This document shows positions 52,338 through 61,805 of a stretch of 64,000 nucleotides of DNA, piece after piece. Position numbers and translations under genes: made by a program. The stretch comes from Sphingobium sp. YR768 (GTDB lineage Bacteria > Pseudomonadota > Alphaproteobacteria > Sphingomonadales > Sphingomonadaceae). Location: assembly GCF_900111125.1 (NCBI RefSeq), contig NZ_FOGE01000007.1:124001-188000 (forward strand), read 5' to 3'. The notes under the pieces are model-generated. The model ran no database searches, was not told the origin of the DNA, and worked only from the letters and a program-made list of their open reading frames with translations. Numbering within the stretch: position 1 is the first letter of the stretch; every line of letters begins with the position of its first letter.

Positions 52338-53351
52338 TTAGCTCGCGGATCCGCCCGCGCTCGTCGCTGGGGAAGCCAGTCCTAATTTGGCGAAGAGCTT
52401 GGCGTCGATGTCTGCTCCGGCATTACCAGTGGTCAGCAATTTGTCGCCGGTGAAGATCGAATTGGCCCCTGCAAGGAAGCAAAGCGCCTGGGTTGCGTCG
52501 CTCATGCTCTCGCGACCCGCTGACAGGCGGACGATGGATGGGGGCATGGTGATTCGGGCGACCGCGACGGTACGAACGAACTCGATCTCGTCGATCTGCG
52601 CGCTTGGTACGCCCTTGAGCATGTTTCCGATCGGCGTCCCTTCGATCGGCACCAGTCGATTTATCGGCACGCTGGCAGGCGGTTCCGGCAGAGTCGCGAG
52701 CGCGTGGAGGAAGCCGACGCGATCCGCGCGGCTCTCGCCCATGCCCACGATGCCTCCGCAGCAGACGTTGATCCCGGCGTTGCGCACGCGCTCCAGCGTT
52801 TCGAGCCGATCCCCGTAGGTACGGGTTGTGACGACATTACCATAATATTCGGGCGAAGTGTCGAGGTTGTGATTATAGTAATCGAGGCCCGCATCCGCGA
52901 GACGACCGGTCTGATCAGCGCTGAGCATGCCGAGAGTCATGCAGGTTTCCAAGCCCAGGGCCTTTACGCCCTCGATCATCGATACAATCGCGTCCATGTC
53001 GCGATCCTTCGGGGATCGCCATGCTGCGCCCATGCAGAAGCGCTCTGAGCCGCCTGCCTTCGCTTCACGCGCTGCGGCCAGAACCTCTTCGACCTGCATC
53101 AGCTTGGTTGCTTTAAGGTCAGTGTCGTTGCCCGCCGCTTGGCTGCAATAGCCGCAATTTTCGGCGCATCCCCCGGTCTTGATCGATAACAGGGTCGCGC
53201 GCTGCACAACATTGGGGTTGTGATGCGCACGATGCACAACCTGCGCCTGCCACAGCAGATCCGCAAAGGGCAGGTCGAAAAGGGCTGCGATATCCTCGCG
53301 GCACCATTCGGCGCGCGCACGCGGCACGGTCGGTTCCAAAACATTCCTCAT
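52338..53351 (-). CDS. bioB: Biotin synthase
   Basis: This radical-SAM enzyme of 337 residues inserts sulfur into dethiobiotin. The [4Fe-4S] motif is [16 protein letters not shown], followed by [23 protein letters not shown], the [2Fe-2S] region [15 protein letters not shown] and [15 protein letters not shown] 53351 overlaps the SDR stop as ATGA; ATG 53363 is an alternative. It is the last gene of an operon that includes a biotin-dependent carboxylase, so it likely secures the cofactor when that enzyme is induced. No other biotin genes are present. Confidence 0.95.
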   Translation of the reverse strand: MRNVLEPTVPRARAEWCREDIAALFDLPFADLLWQAQVVHRAHHNPNVVQRATLLSIKTGGCAENCGYCSQAAGNDTDLKATKLMQVEEVLAAAREAKAGGSERFCMGAAWRSPKDRDMDAIVSMIEGVKALGLETCMTLGMLSADQTGRLADAGLDYYNHNLDTSPEYYGNVVTTRTYGDRLETLERVRNAGINVCCGGIVGMGESRADRVGFLHALATLPEPPASVPINRLVPIEGTPIGNMLKGVPSAQIDEIEFVRTVAVARITMPPSIVRLSAGRESMSDATQALCFLAGANSIFTGDKLLTTGNAGADIDAKLFAKLGLASPATSAGGSAS

Positions 53352-54127
53352 TTCGCCATGCATCCGCCGTCTATGACCATTATTGCGCCATGCACGAAGC
53401 TGGACGCCTGCGATGCCAGATAGAGCGCCGTGCCCTTGATCTCCTCCGCGTCTGCAATCCGTCCCGCCGGGGTGAAGCTGGTGGTTGCCGCCATGAACTC
53501 GGGGTCGTCATACGGCCCGACATTCGTCCTGAAGAAGCCAGGGCAAATCGCATTCACATTAATTCCCAGTGGCGCATATTGGAGCGCTAGTTCACGGGTA
53601 AGATTGACCACAGCGCCTTTTGTCGCCGCATAGGCGGGCAGGGGAAATATGCTCGAAGGCCCAGCCAGTCCCCACATCGACGCGACGTTGATCAGCTTGC
53701 CGCGCCTTCTGGGCACCATACGTGCCAGTGCCGCTCGCGCGCAGAAAAATGTGCCATGGAGATTGACGTTGGTGACCTTCATCCAGTTTTGCGTCGCGTA
53801 ACTGTCAAGCAGTCTGGGTTCCGGATCGCCCATTCCCGCATTGTTGAAAAGGATGTCGAGGGGAGCAAATTCGGCATCCATGACTGCGAAGGCGTGTTCA
53901 ACCGCGTCCTCATCGCTGATATCGACGACGATGGGCAAGGGACGACGGCCCAGCGCGGTGACGCGCGCGGCTGTCTGCGCCAGGCCGTCCCCATCGATGT
54001 CAAACAGGGCGACGTCGGCACCCGCCTGCGCCAAGGCTTCCGCAATAGCGACACCCAGGCCACTAGCCGCGCCCGTGACGAGCGCAACCTGCCCGGTTAA
54101 ATCGAATAGTTCCGGCAATGCCGACAT
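53348..54127 (-). CDS. Short-chain dehydrogenase/reductase
   Basis: This is a classical SDR of 259 residues: nucleotide motif [12 protein letters not shown], catalytic Ser in NVASMWG and YAATK. An in-frame ATG at 54142 has no better ribosome site. In the operon it could oxidise an aryl alcohol to the ketone or reduce acetoacetate produced by the beta-keto acid cleavage enzyme. Substrate cannot be told from sequence. Confidence 0.86.
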   Translation of the reverse strand: MSALPELFDLTGQVALVTGAASGLGVAIAEALAQAGADVALFDIDGDGLAQTAARVTALGRRPLPIVVDISDEDAVEHAFAVMDAEFAPLDILFNNAGMGDPEPRLLDSYATQNWMKVTNVNLHGTFFCARAALARMVPRRRGKLINVASMWGLAGPSSIFPLPAYAATKGAVVNLTRELALQYAPLGINVNAICPGFFRTNVGPYDDPEFMAATTSFTPAGRIADAEEIKGTALYLASQASSFVHGAIMVIDGGCMAK

Positions 54128-54155
54128 CGTTAAGCTTTCCATTTCTGTTACGGCC

Positions 54156-55037
54156 TCATTGCTGCGGCAGGCCCAGCAATTCGCGCGCTTCGGCTGGGCT
54201 TGTCGGCTCTAGGCCCAGTTCCGTCGCGATGCCGACTGTGCGGGCGACAAGCTGTTCATTGGTCGCCAAGACGCCGCGGCTGAAATAATTATTGTCTTCC
54301 AGGCCGACGCGGACATGACCGCCGAGCAGCATCGCCTGCGTTGTGGCGGGAAGCTGGGCAGGGCCGATTGCCGATACGCAGAAGATCGATTGCGGCGGCA
54401 AAGCGGCGATCATCGCGTTCAGGACATCATGGCTGTAAGGCATCGCGCCCTGGAAGCCCTTGTCCGCGCCCAGCACCATGTTGATATAATAAGGCGGCTT
54501 ATCATATCCTTTCTGGATCAGGCGCGTCACGTCCTGAAGGATGTGGTTGGGCGCGAATACTTCCCATTCCGGCTTGATCCCGCGATCTATCATCCGCTTG
54601 ACCAGTGTCTCGCAGCGGCTGGGTGGGGTGATGACCAAGATCTCCTTGCCGCCATGGACATCGACGAAGGTCATGCCATCGAAAGTCGCCATCTCGGCAC
54701 CTGCTTCGCAGCCCTTGAGCCGTTCTTCGAAGCTGGATTCGTAGAGACCGTCGGGTCGCTCGATCAACATGTCGCCGCTCGATCCGCCGCCGGTGGAGTT
54801 GTTGATGACGATATCGCAGCGCGAGCGGATGCGGGCATTGATGTCGCGGTAGATCTCGGCGTTGCAGGTCGCGCCATCGTCCGGCCGCCGGGCGTGGAGC
54901 GCCGCGATGCTTGCGCCCGCCTTGAAGCTCTTGTGCACCGATTCCGCGATTTCCTCCGGCTGTGTCGGCAGATTCGGGTTCTGTGCCTTGGATGCCATGC
55001 CGCCGGTGGGGGCGACGGTGATGATTACCTTGCTCAT
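54156..55037 (-). CDS. Beta-keto acid cleavage enzyme (BKACE/DUF849), altered metal motif
   Basis: This enzyme of 293 residues is of the family that reacts a beta-keto acid with acetyl-CoA to give acetoacetate and a new acyl-CoA. It has MSKVIITVAPTGGM, VINNSTGGG, MNMVLGADKGFQGAMPYS-like YINMVLGADKGFQ and HVRVGLEDNNYFSRG. The usual zinc motif HxHxR is here ALHARR: the first His is Ala, the second is kept, and the Glu of GLEDN is present. With the adjoining 4-hydroxybenzoyl-CoA-type thioesterase, an aroyl acetate is the likely substrate. ATGA overlap with the thioesterase. Confidence 0.85.
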   Translation of the reverse strand: MSKVIITVAPTGGMASKAQNPNLPTQPEEIAESVHKSFKAGASIAALHARRPDDGATCNAEIYRDINARIRSRCDIVINNSTGGGSSGDMLIERPDGLYESSFEERLKGCEAGAEMATFDGMTFVDVHGGKEILVITPPSRCETLVKRMIDRGIKPEWEVFAPNHILQDVTRLIQKGYDKPPYYINMVLGADKGFQGAMPYSHDVLNAMIAALPPQSIFCVSAIGPAQLPATTQAMLLGGHVRVGLEDNNYFSRGVLATNEQLVARTVGIATELGLEPTSPAEARELLGLPQQ

Positions 55038-55492
55038 ATTTGCTCCTGGGAAAAAAGAGAGAGATTGGGACCGTTGGTCAGAGCGGCACGAACGGCGTCC
55101 GGGATTGCCGTCCCGGTGATGCGTTCAGGGTCATTCGGGTGCCGGCTCGCCCAGACCCGCTTTTCGACAGCCTCGATCGAGAGTGTGCCATCGGCGCGGA
55201 CCATGCGATGCAAGATGCCGAAGCTGCTGCGGCCTAGATCCGTAGCCTGGGTTTCGATCGTGACGATGTCGCCAAAGCGACTGGGCGTGATGAAGCGCGC
55301 ACTCGTGTCGACCATCGGAAATCCGATCATGCTGAACCGCGCCAGCATGGCTCGTTTGTGCATGCCCGTTACCGCCGCGAACAATGCGGCGGTGGAGGCG
55401 TCGAACATGGCGAAATAACGGGGATAATAGACGATGCCCGCCGGGTCGCAGTCACCCCATTCGATTGTGACATCACGTCGGTTCACAAACAT
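55034..55492 (-). CDS. 4-Hydroxybenzoyl-CoA thioesterase-like hotdog protein
   Basis: This protein of 152 residues contains EWGDCDPAGIVYYPRYFAMF, the active-site segment of Pseudomonas 4-hydroxybenzoyl-CoA thioesterase (EFGDCDPAGIVWFPNY), with the catalytic Asp at residue 16. The rest (GFPMVDTSARFITPSRFGD, TIETQATDLGRSSF) follows the same family. It should hydrolyse an aroyl-CoA such as 4-hydroxybenzoyl-CoA or vanilloyl-CoA. It sits one base after the HAD gene and overlaps the cleavage enzyme, matching the product of that reaction. Confidence 0.9.
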   Translation of the reverse strand: MFVNRRDVTIEWGDCDPAGIVYYPRYFAMFDASTAALFAAVTGMHKRAMLARFSMIGFPMVDTSARFITPSRFGDIVTIETQATDLGRSSFGILHRMVRADGTLSIEAVEKRVWASRHPNDPERITGTAIPDAVRAALTNGPNLSLFSQEQI

Positions 55493-55493
55493 G

Positions 55494-56363
55494 TCAGGAT
55501 AGCGCCTTTACGATGGGTTCGAGGCCGGAAAGAATGACGTCGGCCTGTTGGGATGGTGCGCACGCCAGGAAATCGGCCGCGTTGTTGAGGCCTGTGGTTA
55601 CGGCGACGCCCAGCGCGCCCGATACGCGGGCCATCCGCATTTCGAGCGCCGGATCATCGCCCACGATCACCGTCGATCTTGCGGCGGACCGGGGCAGGTT
55701 CATCAGCGCCAATCCGCTGTGCAGGGCATTTTGCGATGGCTTGCCAAGGACTTTGGCCTGCTTCCCCGTCATTGCGCGGATCATCGCATTGATGGCAAAG
55801 CTTGCACCGATGGCCCGCCCCCCCAAGGCAGCGAAGAACGGGACATTGGACGCGGTGGTCACGATCGCGCCGTCCCACACATCTCGGCAGGCCATTTCCA
55901 GATCGGGCAGAGTGAATTCGCGAAACCAGCCAGTGTAGACTGCCTCCACGTTCGATGCCATTTCCGAGGGACCGACCACCTCAATGCCGGCCTCGATGAG
56001 CGGTGCCTGGACTCCGTCCAAGCCCAGAACCCGGACGCGCTTGATACCCTTGCGAACGAACCATGCTGCCGCGGAGGTCGACGGCGTCATCATTTCGTGA
56101 TCGGCGACATCGAGCCCGGCATGACGCAGACTGGCAGCGTAAACCGATGGCGGCTTGGCGGTGCCGTTGGTAAAGACGCGAAACGGTGTGTAGCGTGATC
56201 GCAAAGTCGACAGCAGATCGGCCGCACCGGGCAAAGCCTTGTGTCCACCGCTGGCGGCATCGCCGAGCACGAGAGTGCCGTCCATGTCGAAGATATATGC
56301 GGTCGCGTCGATCATGCGTCGGGCGATCGCCGGGTCAAGATCAGGCAACGCTGTCTCCCGCAT
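55494..56363 (-). CDS. HAD-family phosphatase, NagD-like
   Basis: This is a C2-capped HAD hydrolase of 289 residues: nucleophile motif IFDMDGTLVLGD, second motif VFTNG, GKPSQNALHSGL and GDDPALEMRMA. The family removes phosphate from small molecules including aryl and sugar phosphates. ATG 56363 overlaps the carboxylase subunit; ATG 56315 is also possible, since neither has a clear ribosome site. Dephosphorylating an aryl phosphate intermediate after carboxylation is my inference, by analogy with acetovanillone degradation. Confidence 0.82.
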   Translation of the reverse strand: MRETALPDLDPAIARRMIDATAYIFDMDGTLVLGDAASGGHKALPGAADLLSTLRSRYTPFRVFTNGTAKPPSVYAASLRHAGLDVADHEMMTPSTSAAAWFVRKGIKRVRVLGLDGVQAPLIEAGIEVVGPSEMASNVEAVYTGWFREFTLPDLEMACRDVWDGAIVTTASNVPFFAALGGRAIGASFAINAMIRAMTGKQAKVLGKPSQNALHSGLALMNLPRSAARSTVIVGDDPALEMRMARVSGALGVAVTTGLNNAADFLACAPSQQADVILSGLEPIVKALS

Positions 56364-57819
56364 GCAAAGCCAGGCGGAGGCCGGGGCGTTCGACGACGAT
56401 ATCGCGCGCGGCCGGGCGTTCGGCGAGCGCGCGGAGCAGCGCGAAGATCGGTACGGCTTGCGGATTGTAGCGCGCCAGGCTGGGGCCACCCGCCAGCATC
56501 GCATCGACCTGCTCGCCGGGCATAACCGCGCGGAGCAGGAATTCTTCCTCGTCCATCCCTGCTCCAAAACGTTTGCGCAGATCGGCGAGCGAAGGAAAAT
56601 CCTCCTCGGCGGCAATTTCCTTCGCGCGGCCACGCCCCAGGATCGCAGCTTCGACCGTTGGATCGATCGGTCGGGTGGGACGCCCGAACTTGCCCATGAC
56701 ATAGCGGATCACCTGATCCGACACCTGGGCGTAGCGACCCGTGCCGATCACGTTGAAGAGAGCCTGGCTCATGACCATTTGCGGAAAGGGCGTGACCATG
56801 ATCGGCTGGCCAAGTTCCGATCGGACCTGCTCGGTCTCCGCGATCACTTCAGGCAGCCTGTGGAGCAGGCCCAGTTCCTGCAACTGGCGCTTCGTCGTGG
56901 TCATGACGCCGCCCGCGATCTGGTGTCGCAGGAAACTGGCATCGAAATTCTGTGGCGCGCCCGGCTCCAGCCCCTCGGCCTTGGCAAGGCGCCACCAATA
57001 ATCGCTGACATCGCCAAGCAGGCTTGGATCGACAGGCACATTATGACCTGCCTCTTCCAAATTGGCGATCATCCGGCCGGCTTCGGGCAGGGAACTGCCG
57101 TCGCCAAGCGGGCCTATGCCGACATGGACTGCCGAAATCGCGCCTGTCTGGGCGGCGGAAAGCGATGCCATCGGGCCAAAGCCGATCGTGCAGTGCGAAT
57201 GGATTTCCAACGCCTTATCGCCAATGACCGCCTTGATCGCGGGGGCCAGCGTCCGTGCCCGCTCGGGCGAAAGCAAACCGCCCGGATCCTTGATGTAGAA
57301 CAGGTCGATGTCGGGGCTGGCGGCCAGTTTAGCGGCGAAACCAGCATAGAAGGCGTCGTCATGCACATCGGACAGGGTGAAGGTCAGCGCGGCCATCACC
57401 TCCGCATCGCCTTCCTGCCTGACGATCCGCGATGCCTCCAGCACGGCGTCGGCGTCATGCATCGGATCGAGCATCACCATCCGGCGAATGCCATTGGCCT
57501 GCAATCGCCGATAGACGATCCGCATGAAGTCCGGATCGGCCTGCTGCCAGGCGATGAAACGCAATCCGGTGGTGATGAATTGCAACGGGGTGCGCGGCAT
57601 CGCCGCCCGCATACGCCTTATTCGCTCCCAGGGATTGTCGCGAAAATACCGAACGGCGACGGCCATGTGGCTTGAAGAAGTGAAGTCGATCGCGCGAAAG
57701 CCGGCGCGATCAAGCTTTGCTGCGATCTCCAGCATCTGCGCCGTCCGTAGGCCGGTTGCGCCCCATAGGCTCTGATTGCCATCGCGTATGGACACATCGA
57801 CGAGATCAACCTTAGCCAT
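56341..57819 (-). CDS. Biotin-dependent carboxyltransferase subunit (HMGL-like, pyruvate carboxylase B type)
   Basis: This protein has 492 residues. The TIM-barrel carboxyltransferase domain has VSIRDGNQSLWGATGLRT, FYIKDPGGLLSPERA (the lysine that is carbamylated in pyruvate carboxylase) and LEIHSHCTIGFG (metal HxH). A conserved PYC_OADA domain follows to about residue 420. There is no biotin domain; that is a separate gene here. It should pass carboxyl from biotin to an enolisable ketone. ATG 57819 overlaps the biotin carboxylase by eight bases. Confidence 0.9.
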   Translation of the reverse strand: MAKVDLVDVSIRDGNQSLWGATGLRTAQMLEIAAKLDRAGFRAIDFTSSSHMAVAVRYFRDNPWERIRRMRAAMPRTPLQFITTGLRFIAWQQADPDFMRIVYRRLQANGIRRMVMLDPMHDADAVLEASRIVRQEGDAEVMAALTFTLSDVHDDAFYAGFAAKLAASPDIDLFYIKDPGGLLSPERARTLAPAIKAVIGDKALEIHSHCTIGFGPMASLSAAQTGAISAVHVGIGPLGDGSSLPEAGRMIANLEEAGHNVPVDPSLLGDVSDYWWRLAKAEGLEPGAPQNFDASFLRHQIAGGVMTTTKRQLQELGLLHRLPEVIAETEQVRSELGQPIMVTPFPQMVMSQALFNVIGTGRYAQVSDQVIRYVMGKFGRPTRPIDPTVEAAILGRGRAKEIAAEEDFPSLADLRKRFGAGMDEEEFLLRAVMPGEQVDAMLAGGPSLARYNPQAVPIFALLRALAERPAARDIVVERPGLRLALHAGDSVA

Positions 57820-59149
57820 GCGCCAGTCCTTCGAAAAAGCGGGTATCAATGCCGCCCGCGCGGAATCGCGCGTCGGCGACGATGCAGCGGTGCAGATCGG
57901 CCGTAGTCGAGACGCCCTCGATATCGAGGCTAGCCAGGGCCTGTTCCAGCCGTTCGACGGCTTGGGTGCGCGTGGCGCCCCACACGATAAGCTTGCCGAT
58001 GAGCGAGTCGTAATAGGGCGGGACGACGTCGCCACTGGCGATATGGCTATCTACCCGCACGCCCGGCCCCCCTGGCCAGAGCGCGCGCCGTACCGTCCCC
58101 GGCGATGGCCGGAAATCGGCGCTCCAGTCCTCGGCGTTGATGCGGGTTTCGATAGCATGCCCAGTCAGGAATATTTCCGACTGGGTCAAGCCCAGTTTCT
58201 GATCGTCGGCGATCAGCAATTGCTGTTCAATGAGGTCGATACCGGTGATCGCTTCGGTCACCGGATGTTCGACCTGGATGCGCGCATTCATCTCGAGGAA
58301 GAAGAAATCGAACGTCTTTGCGTCGACCAGAAATTCGACCGTACCCGCGCCCCGATAGTTCAAATGGCGGGTCAGCCGGACAGCGGCTTCCATCAGCGCT
58401 TGGTGCTTGTCGTCGGGGATGCCCGGTGCCGGGGCTTCCTCGACCAGCTTCTGGAAGCGCCGCTGGATCGAGCAGTCGCGCGTGCCCAAATGAATGGCGT
58501 TTTCGCCATCGCCCAGCACCTGCACCTCAACATGGCGGCCGCGGGCGATGAATCGTTCGACATAGACGCGCGGGTCACCGAATGCCGCCTGGGCCTCCGC
58601 CATCGCCATGTCGATCTGCGCATCCAGTTCCTCGGGCGCATTGACGCGTTTCATGCCTCGCCCACCGCCGCCAGATACGGCCTTGAGCAACAGCGGATAG
58701 CCTGTCTCTTGCGCCCGGCGACGGGCCTCGGTTTTGTCGGCCGCCTCACCGCCCGGCACGACGGGCAGTCCGGCTTCGATGCCGACCTTGCGCGCCATCA
58801 GTTTGTCGCCCATCGCCTCCAGACTGGCGAGTTCCGGGCCGACGAAGCGAATTCCGGCGGCTCGGATGGCTGTCGCAAAAGCCGCATTTTCGGATAGGAA
58901 GCCGTAGCCCGGATGCACGGCATCGGCTCGCGCCGATACGGCGGCGGCGACCACCCGGTCGATGGACAGATAGCTTTCCGACGATCGGGCCGGGCCGACG
59001 ATCACGATCTCATCAGCCTGTCTGGCGGGCAATGAATCCCGGTCGGCTTCGGACACGCCAAGGACGGTCGTGATCCCCATCTGGCGTGCTGTGCGGATGA
59101 TACGCAGGGCGATTTCGCCGCGATTGGCGATGAAGAGGCGGTGGATCAT
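57812..59149 (-). CDS. Biotin carboxylase subunit
   Basis: This is an ATP-grasp enzyme of 445 residues that carboxylates biotin: MIHRLFIANRGEIALRIIRT, VHPGYGFLSENAAFA, ATP loop KAVSGGGGRGMKRV, HVEVQVLGDG, FLEMNARIQVEHPVTE. All expected motifs are present and the length matches AccC. It overlaps the carrier gene (ATGA) and the carboxyltransferase. It is a dedicated copy in a catabolic operon, distinct from housekeeping accC, which normally pairs only with accB. Confidence 0.93.
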   Translation of the reverse strand: MIHRLFIANRGEIALRIIRTARQMGITTVLGVSEADRDSLPARQADEIVIVGPARSSESYLSIDRVVAAAVSARADAVHPGYGFLSENAAFATAIRAAGIRFVGPELASLEAMGDKLMARKVGIEAGLPVVPGGEAADKTEARRRAQETGYPLLLKAVSGGGGRGMKRVNAPEELDAQIDMAMAEAQAAFGDPRVYVERFIARGRHVEVQVLGDGENAIHLGTRDCSIQRRFQKLVEEAPAPGIPDDKHQALMEAAVRLTRHLNYRGAGTVEFLVDAKTFDFFFLEMNARIQVEHPVTEAITGIDLIEQQLLIADDQKLGLTQSEIFLTGHAIETRINAEDWSADFRPSPGTVRRALWPGGPGVRVDSHIASGDVVPPYYDSLIGKLIVWGATRTQAVERLEQALASLDIEGVSTTADLHRCIVADARFRAGGIDTRFFEGLAHG

Positions 59150-59622
59150 CGGACTTCGGGCACAACGCGGAGGATGATCGTGTCGGGATCGACCTGAACG
59201 CCATTGTCGATCAGGATCGCCTGTACGACCCCGGCAACCCCCGCATGTACCGGGTTCATCAGTTTCATCGTCTCAATGATCCCGATGACGGTTTCCGACG
59301 TCACGATGTCGCCCGCTTTGACGAACGGCTCCGCGCCGGGTTGAGGGGCGCAGTAGAAAACGCCGGGCAAAGGAGGGCGGACGGCGATGCTGCCGTCCGT
59401 GGCTTCCGCTTCCACTTCATCGCCCACGGCGGTTGGTGCCACCGCGACTGGGGCCGCGTCGCCGCGATCCCAGGTCCAGTCCTGCGTCCAGCCCTCGCCT
59501 GATCGCGCCAGGCGCAACGAAAAGCGGCGGGTGGAGATGTCGATATGCTCGTAGGACGTGCCGTCGATGATCGCGATGATCTCGGCCACGTCGTCCGGGG
59601 TCAGAATGATATCCTTGCTCAT
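59146..59622 (-). CDS. Biotin carboxyl carrier protein
   Basis: This protein of 158 residues is AccB-like: an N-terminal DDVAEIIAIIDGTSYEHIDI region, a Pro/Ala linker and a biotinyl domain with PLPGVFYCAPQPGAEPFVKA and the biotin-accepting lysine in IIETMKLMNPVHAG. It links the carboxylase to the carboxyltransferase subunit. ATGA overlaps on both sides. Confidence 0.92.
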   Translation of the reverse strand: MSKDIILTPDDVAEIIAIIDGTSYEHIDISTRRFSLRLARSGEGWTQDWTWDRGDAAPVAVAPTAVGDEVEAEATDGSIAVRPPLPGVFYCAPQPGAEPFVKAGDIVTSETVIGIIETMKLMNPVHAGVAGVVQAILIDNGVQVDPDTIILRVVPEVR

Positions 59623-60851
59623 GCTTCGATCTTTGCTTTCGTCATTTCGCGAACCGCATCGGCCAGCGCGTCACCAAATATTGCGTCGTTGATATGGGCG
59701 TCGAACCGGCGCACATCGACATTGGCGGGCATGACAGCCTCGACATAGGTCGCGAATTTGGGCGGCAAGGAGGGATCGTGGAGATAGCCCTCTTCGCTGT
59801 CATGGCTTGAGAAGCCCTTGAGCGGCACATAGAAGCGGACAGGGCCGGGCGCTTCCTGCACGAGGCCAGCAACATGATCCGCCAGCTTCTCCAGATCCGC
59901 CTGCCCGGTGCGAACGGCGGTGAGCGCGGCGTTGTGGACGTGGAAGCGGCGTCCCTGGAACGGGTCGTCTCCTACAGCCATGGGCGATGGCATAATGTAG
60001 AAATCAGCGTTGCCCGGTGCGAAGATCACTGGAATGCCGCGTTTTAGGCCTGCCGTGCCGCGGTCCGGTCCAGCACTGCAAATCCCGTCATGGATCAAGT
60101 CGTTGATTTCGACGAGCGACATGTCGACGATGGCGGCGACATCGCGCTCTGCGGCGATGGCGTCCAGCGTCTGTCCGCCCATGCCGGTAGTGTGGAATAC
60201 CATGACTTCATAGCCGTCACCTTCCAGACTTTCGCGAAGGCGGCGCATCCCACGCTCGGTTGTCCCTAGAGTGCTGATCAGGACGAGCGGACGCTTGTCG
60301 GCGACGCGTTTTTCATAATGATGCGCCATGCCTGCGATGCCGAACGCGCCGTTGCGATAGACGTCCAGTGTGATGCTGTTGATCCCGGATATGTCGCACA
60401 CGGCATTGACCATCACGATATCCTTGAGGCCGACGAAAGGCGCAGTGAAGCCCGACGCCAGCGTGGAGATCATGACTTTGGGCAGGCCATAGGGGAAAGC
60501 CCGCATGACCGTCGTGCCCAAGGTCGTTCCCATCGATCCACCCACGGAAATAATGCCCGACAGAGGTGTGCTCGCATGAGTTTCCAGCGCCAATTTGCTC
60601 GCACCCGCGATCATCTCCATCTGGATCTTGCCTTCATGGCCGATTGCCCGAATGTCTTCGATCGACTTGCCGGCCGCAGCGGCAACGGCGTCAGGACCGA
60701 TCTCGGCACCACCCACGGTCCGCCTTACGCTCGGATCGAGATGAATGACGTCGCACCCCGCTTCTTCCAGGCATTCGCGCAGAAATTGTCCTTCGACCTC
60801 TTTGGTGTCCTGCGTGACGATGAGCAGGATGCGTGGTTTTGCTGACGACAT
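59619..60851 (-). CDS. Tm-1-like ATP-binding domain protein (UPF0261)
   Basis: This protein of 410 residues has the UPF0261/Tm-1 pattern: PRILLIVTQDTKEVEGQFLR, IISVGGSMGTTLGTTVMRAF, MISTLASGFTAPFVG, HTTGMGGQTLDA and a C-terminal FYVPLKGFSSHDSEEGYLHD. The N-terminal part binds ATP in the plant homologue. ATG 60851 has GAGG seven bases upstream. In this operon it might provide an ATP-dependent step, such as aryl activation before carboxylation. That role is inference; the biochemical function of bacterial members is mostly unknown. Confidence 0.85.
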   Translation of the reverse strand: MSSAKPRILLIVTQDTKEVEGQFLRECLEEAGCDVIHLDPSVRRTVGGAEIGPDAVAAAAGKSIEDIRAIGHEGKIQMEMIAGASKLALETHASTPLSGIISVGGSMGTTLGTTVMRAFPYGLPKVMISTLASGFTAPFVGLKDIVMVNAVCDISGINSITLDVYRNGAFGIAGMAHHYEKRVADKRPLVLISTLGTTERGMRRLRESLEGDGYEVMVFHTTGMGGQTLDAIAAERDVAAIVDMSLVEINDLIHDGICSAGPDRGTAGLKRGIPVIFAPGNADFYIMPSPMAVGDDPFQGRRFHVHNAALTAVRTGQADLEKLADHVAGLVQEAPGPVRFYVPLKGFSSHDSEEGYLHDPSLPPKFATYVEAVMPANVDVRRFDAHINDAIFGDALADAVREMTKAKIEA

Positions 60852-60897
60852 TATGAACCTCGAACAAAGACGGATTTGGCGGGGAGCGGGCGCGCGG

Positions 60898-61797
60898 TCA
60901 TTCATCCCATGGAGGTATCTCGCCTGTCCCCACCTGGCTCGACACCCCGACCAGAAAGCCGCCCGCTACATCGACGGCGGTTGGATAAAGGGCCCGCATC
61001 CGCTCACCCAATTCCCTAGACGACCTGGCTGTTTTCGCTTCACGCTCAAATGCATCGATATAGGCCCGCGTCCATTCGATCGCGTAGCTGTCGTCGGGCA
61101 GGCCGGGACGCGTATGACCTGCGATGATCCGCGCCGGATCCATGGCGGCGAGCGTATCAAGCGTTTTGCGCCAACCGTCATATTGCGGTTTTAGATGCTC
61201 GCCGAGCCATACATAGATGCCGTTGTAGAGCAGGTCGCCCGCGATCAGCGTCTGTGTCTCGCCATCCCACAACGCCGTCGCGCGCGCATGGTCACCCTGC
61301 ATCGGCCCGAGTAATGTTAACTTATGGCCCTCGAGCGTGATGCTGTCGCCGGTCAAGGCGACAGGAATAACGGCCTGCTGCGGCGCATTGGTACCAAGCA
61401 GCGGACTCCAGCGCTCGAACTTTATCGGGATCGACCGCGTGATATCCTTCACGACGATCGGATGTGCGACGACTTTCGCTTCGGGAAAAGCATCCTTCAG
61501 CACGTCCAGCCCAAAGAAATGGTCGGGATGGTCGTGCGTGATGAGGATGGTTTCGAGCCTCTTGCCGCTATCGACGATCGCAGCGACAACCCGATGCGCG
61601 TCGGCGCGCGAGAAGGGCGCATCCACCAGAACCGCGGATTTTTCGCCCAGAATGAGCGTCATATTAGCATGCATACTGTTGACGCTCGTGGGGATGACTT
61701 GCATCTCTAGCGGCTTGGCGACAGCAGGGTTTGCGACCAAAAAACCGGCCGCTGCGAGCAGGATTGCCATTTTCTGCTTCATGGGATGATCTTTCAT
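60898..61797 (-). CDS. Secreted metallo-beta-lactamase-fold hydrolase
   Basis: This protein of 299 residues has a signal peptide (MAILLAAAGFLVANPAVA), so it acts in the periplasm. The metal motif is LITHDHPDHFFGLDVL, with later His and Asp in QGDHARATALW and IAGDLLYNG and the last His in IAGHTRPG. The fold includes lactamases, lactonases, thioesterases and arylsulfatases. ATG 61782 is an alternative start. It lies between the SDR and the Tm-1-like gene; an esterase or lactonase role on an incoming aromatic is possible. Confidence 0.82.
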   Translation of the reverse strand: MKDHPMKQKMAILLAAAGFLVANPAVAKPLEMQVIPTSVNSMHANMTLILGEKSAVLVDAPFSRADAHRVVAAIVDSGKRLETILITHDHPDHFFGLDVLKDAFPEAKVVAHPIVVKDITRSIPIKFERWSPLLGTNAPQQAVIPVALTGDSITLEGHKLTLLGPMQGDHARATALWDGETQTLIAGDLLYNGIYVWLGEHLKPQYDGWRKTLDTLAAMDPARIIAGHTRPGLPDDSYAIEWTRAYIDAFEREAKTARSSRELGERMRALYPTAVDVAGGFLVGVSSQVGTGEIPPWDE

Positions 61798-61805
61798 AGG
61801 TGCTC

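Noticed and set aside
52132..52341. Open frame of 69 codons after the haem oxygenase fragment
   Set aside because: It has no ribosome site, overlaps the pseudogene end and shows no family features.
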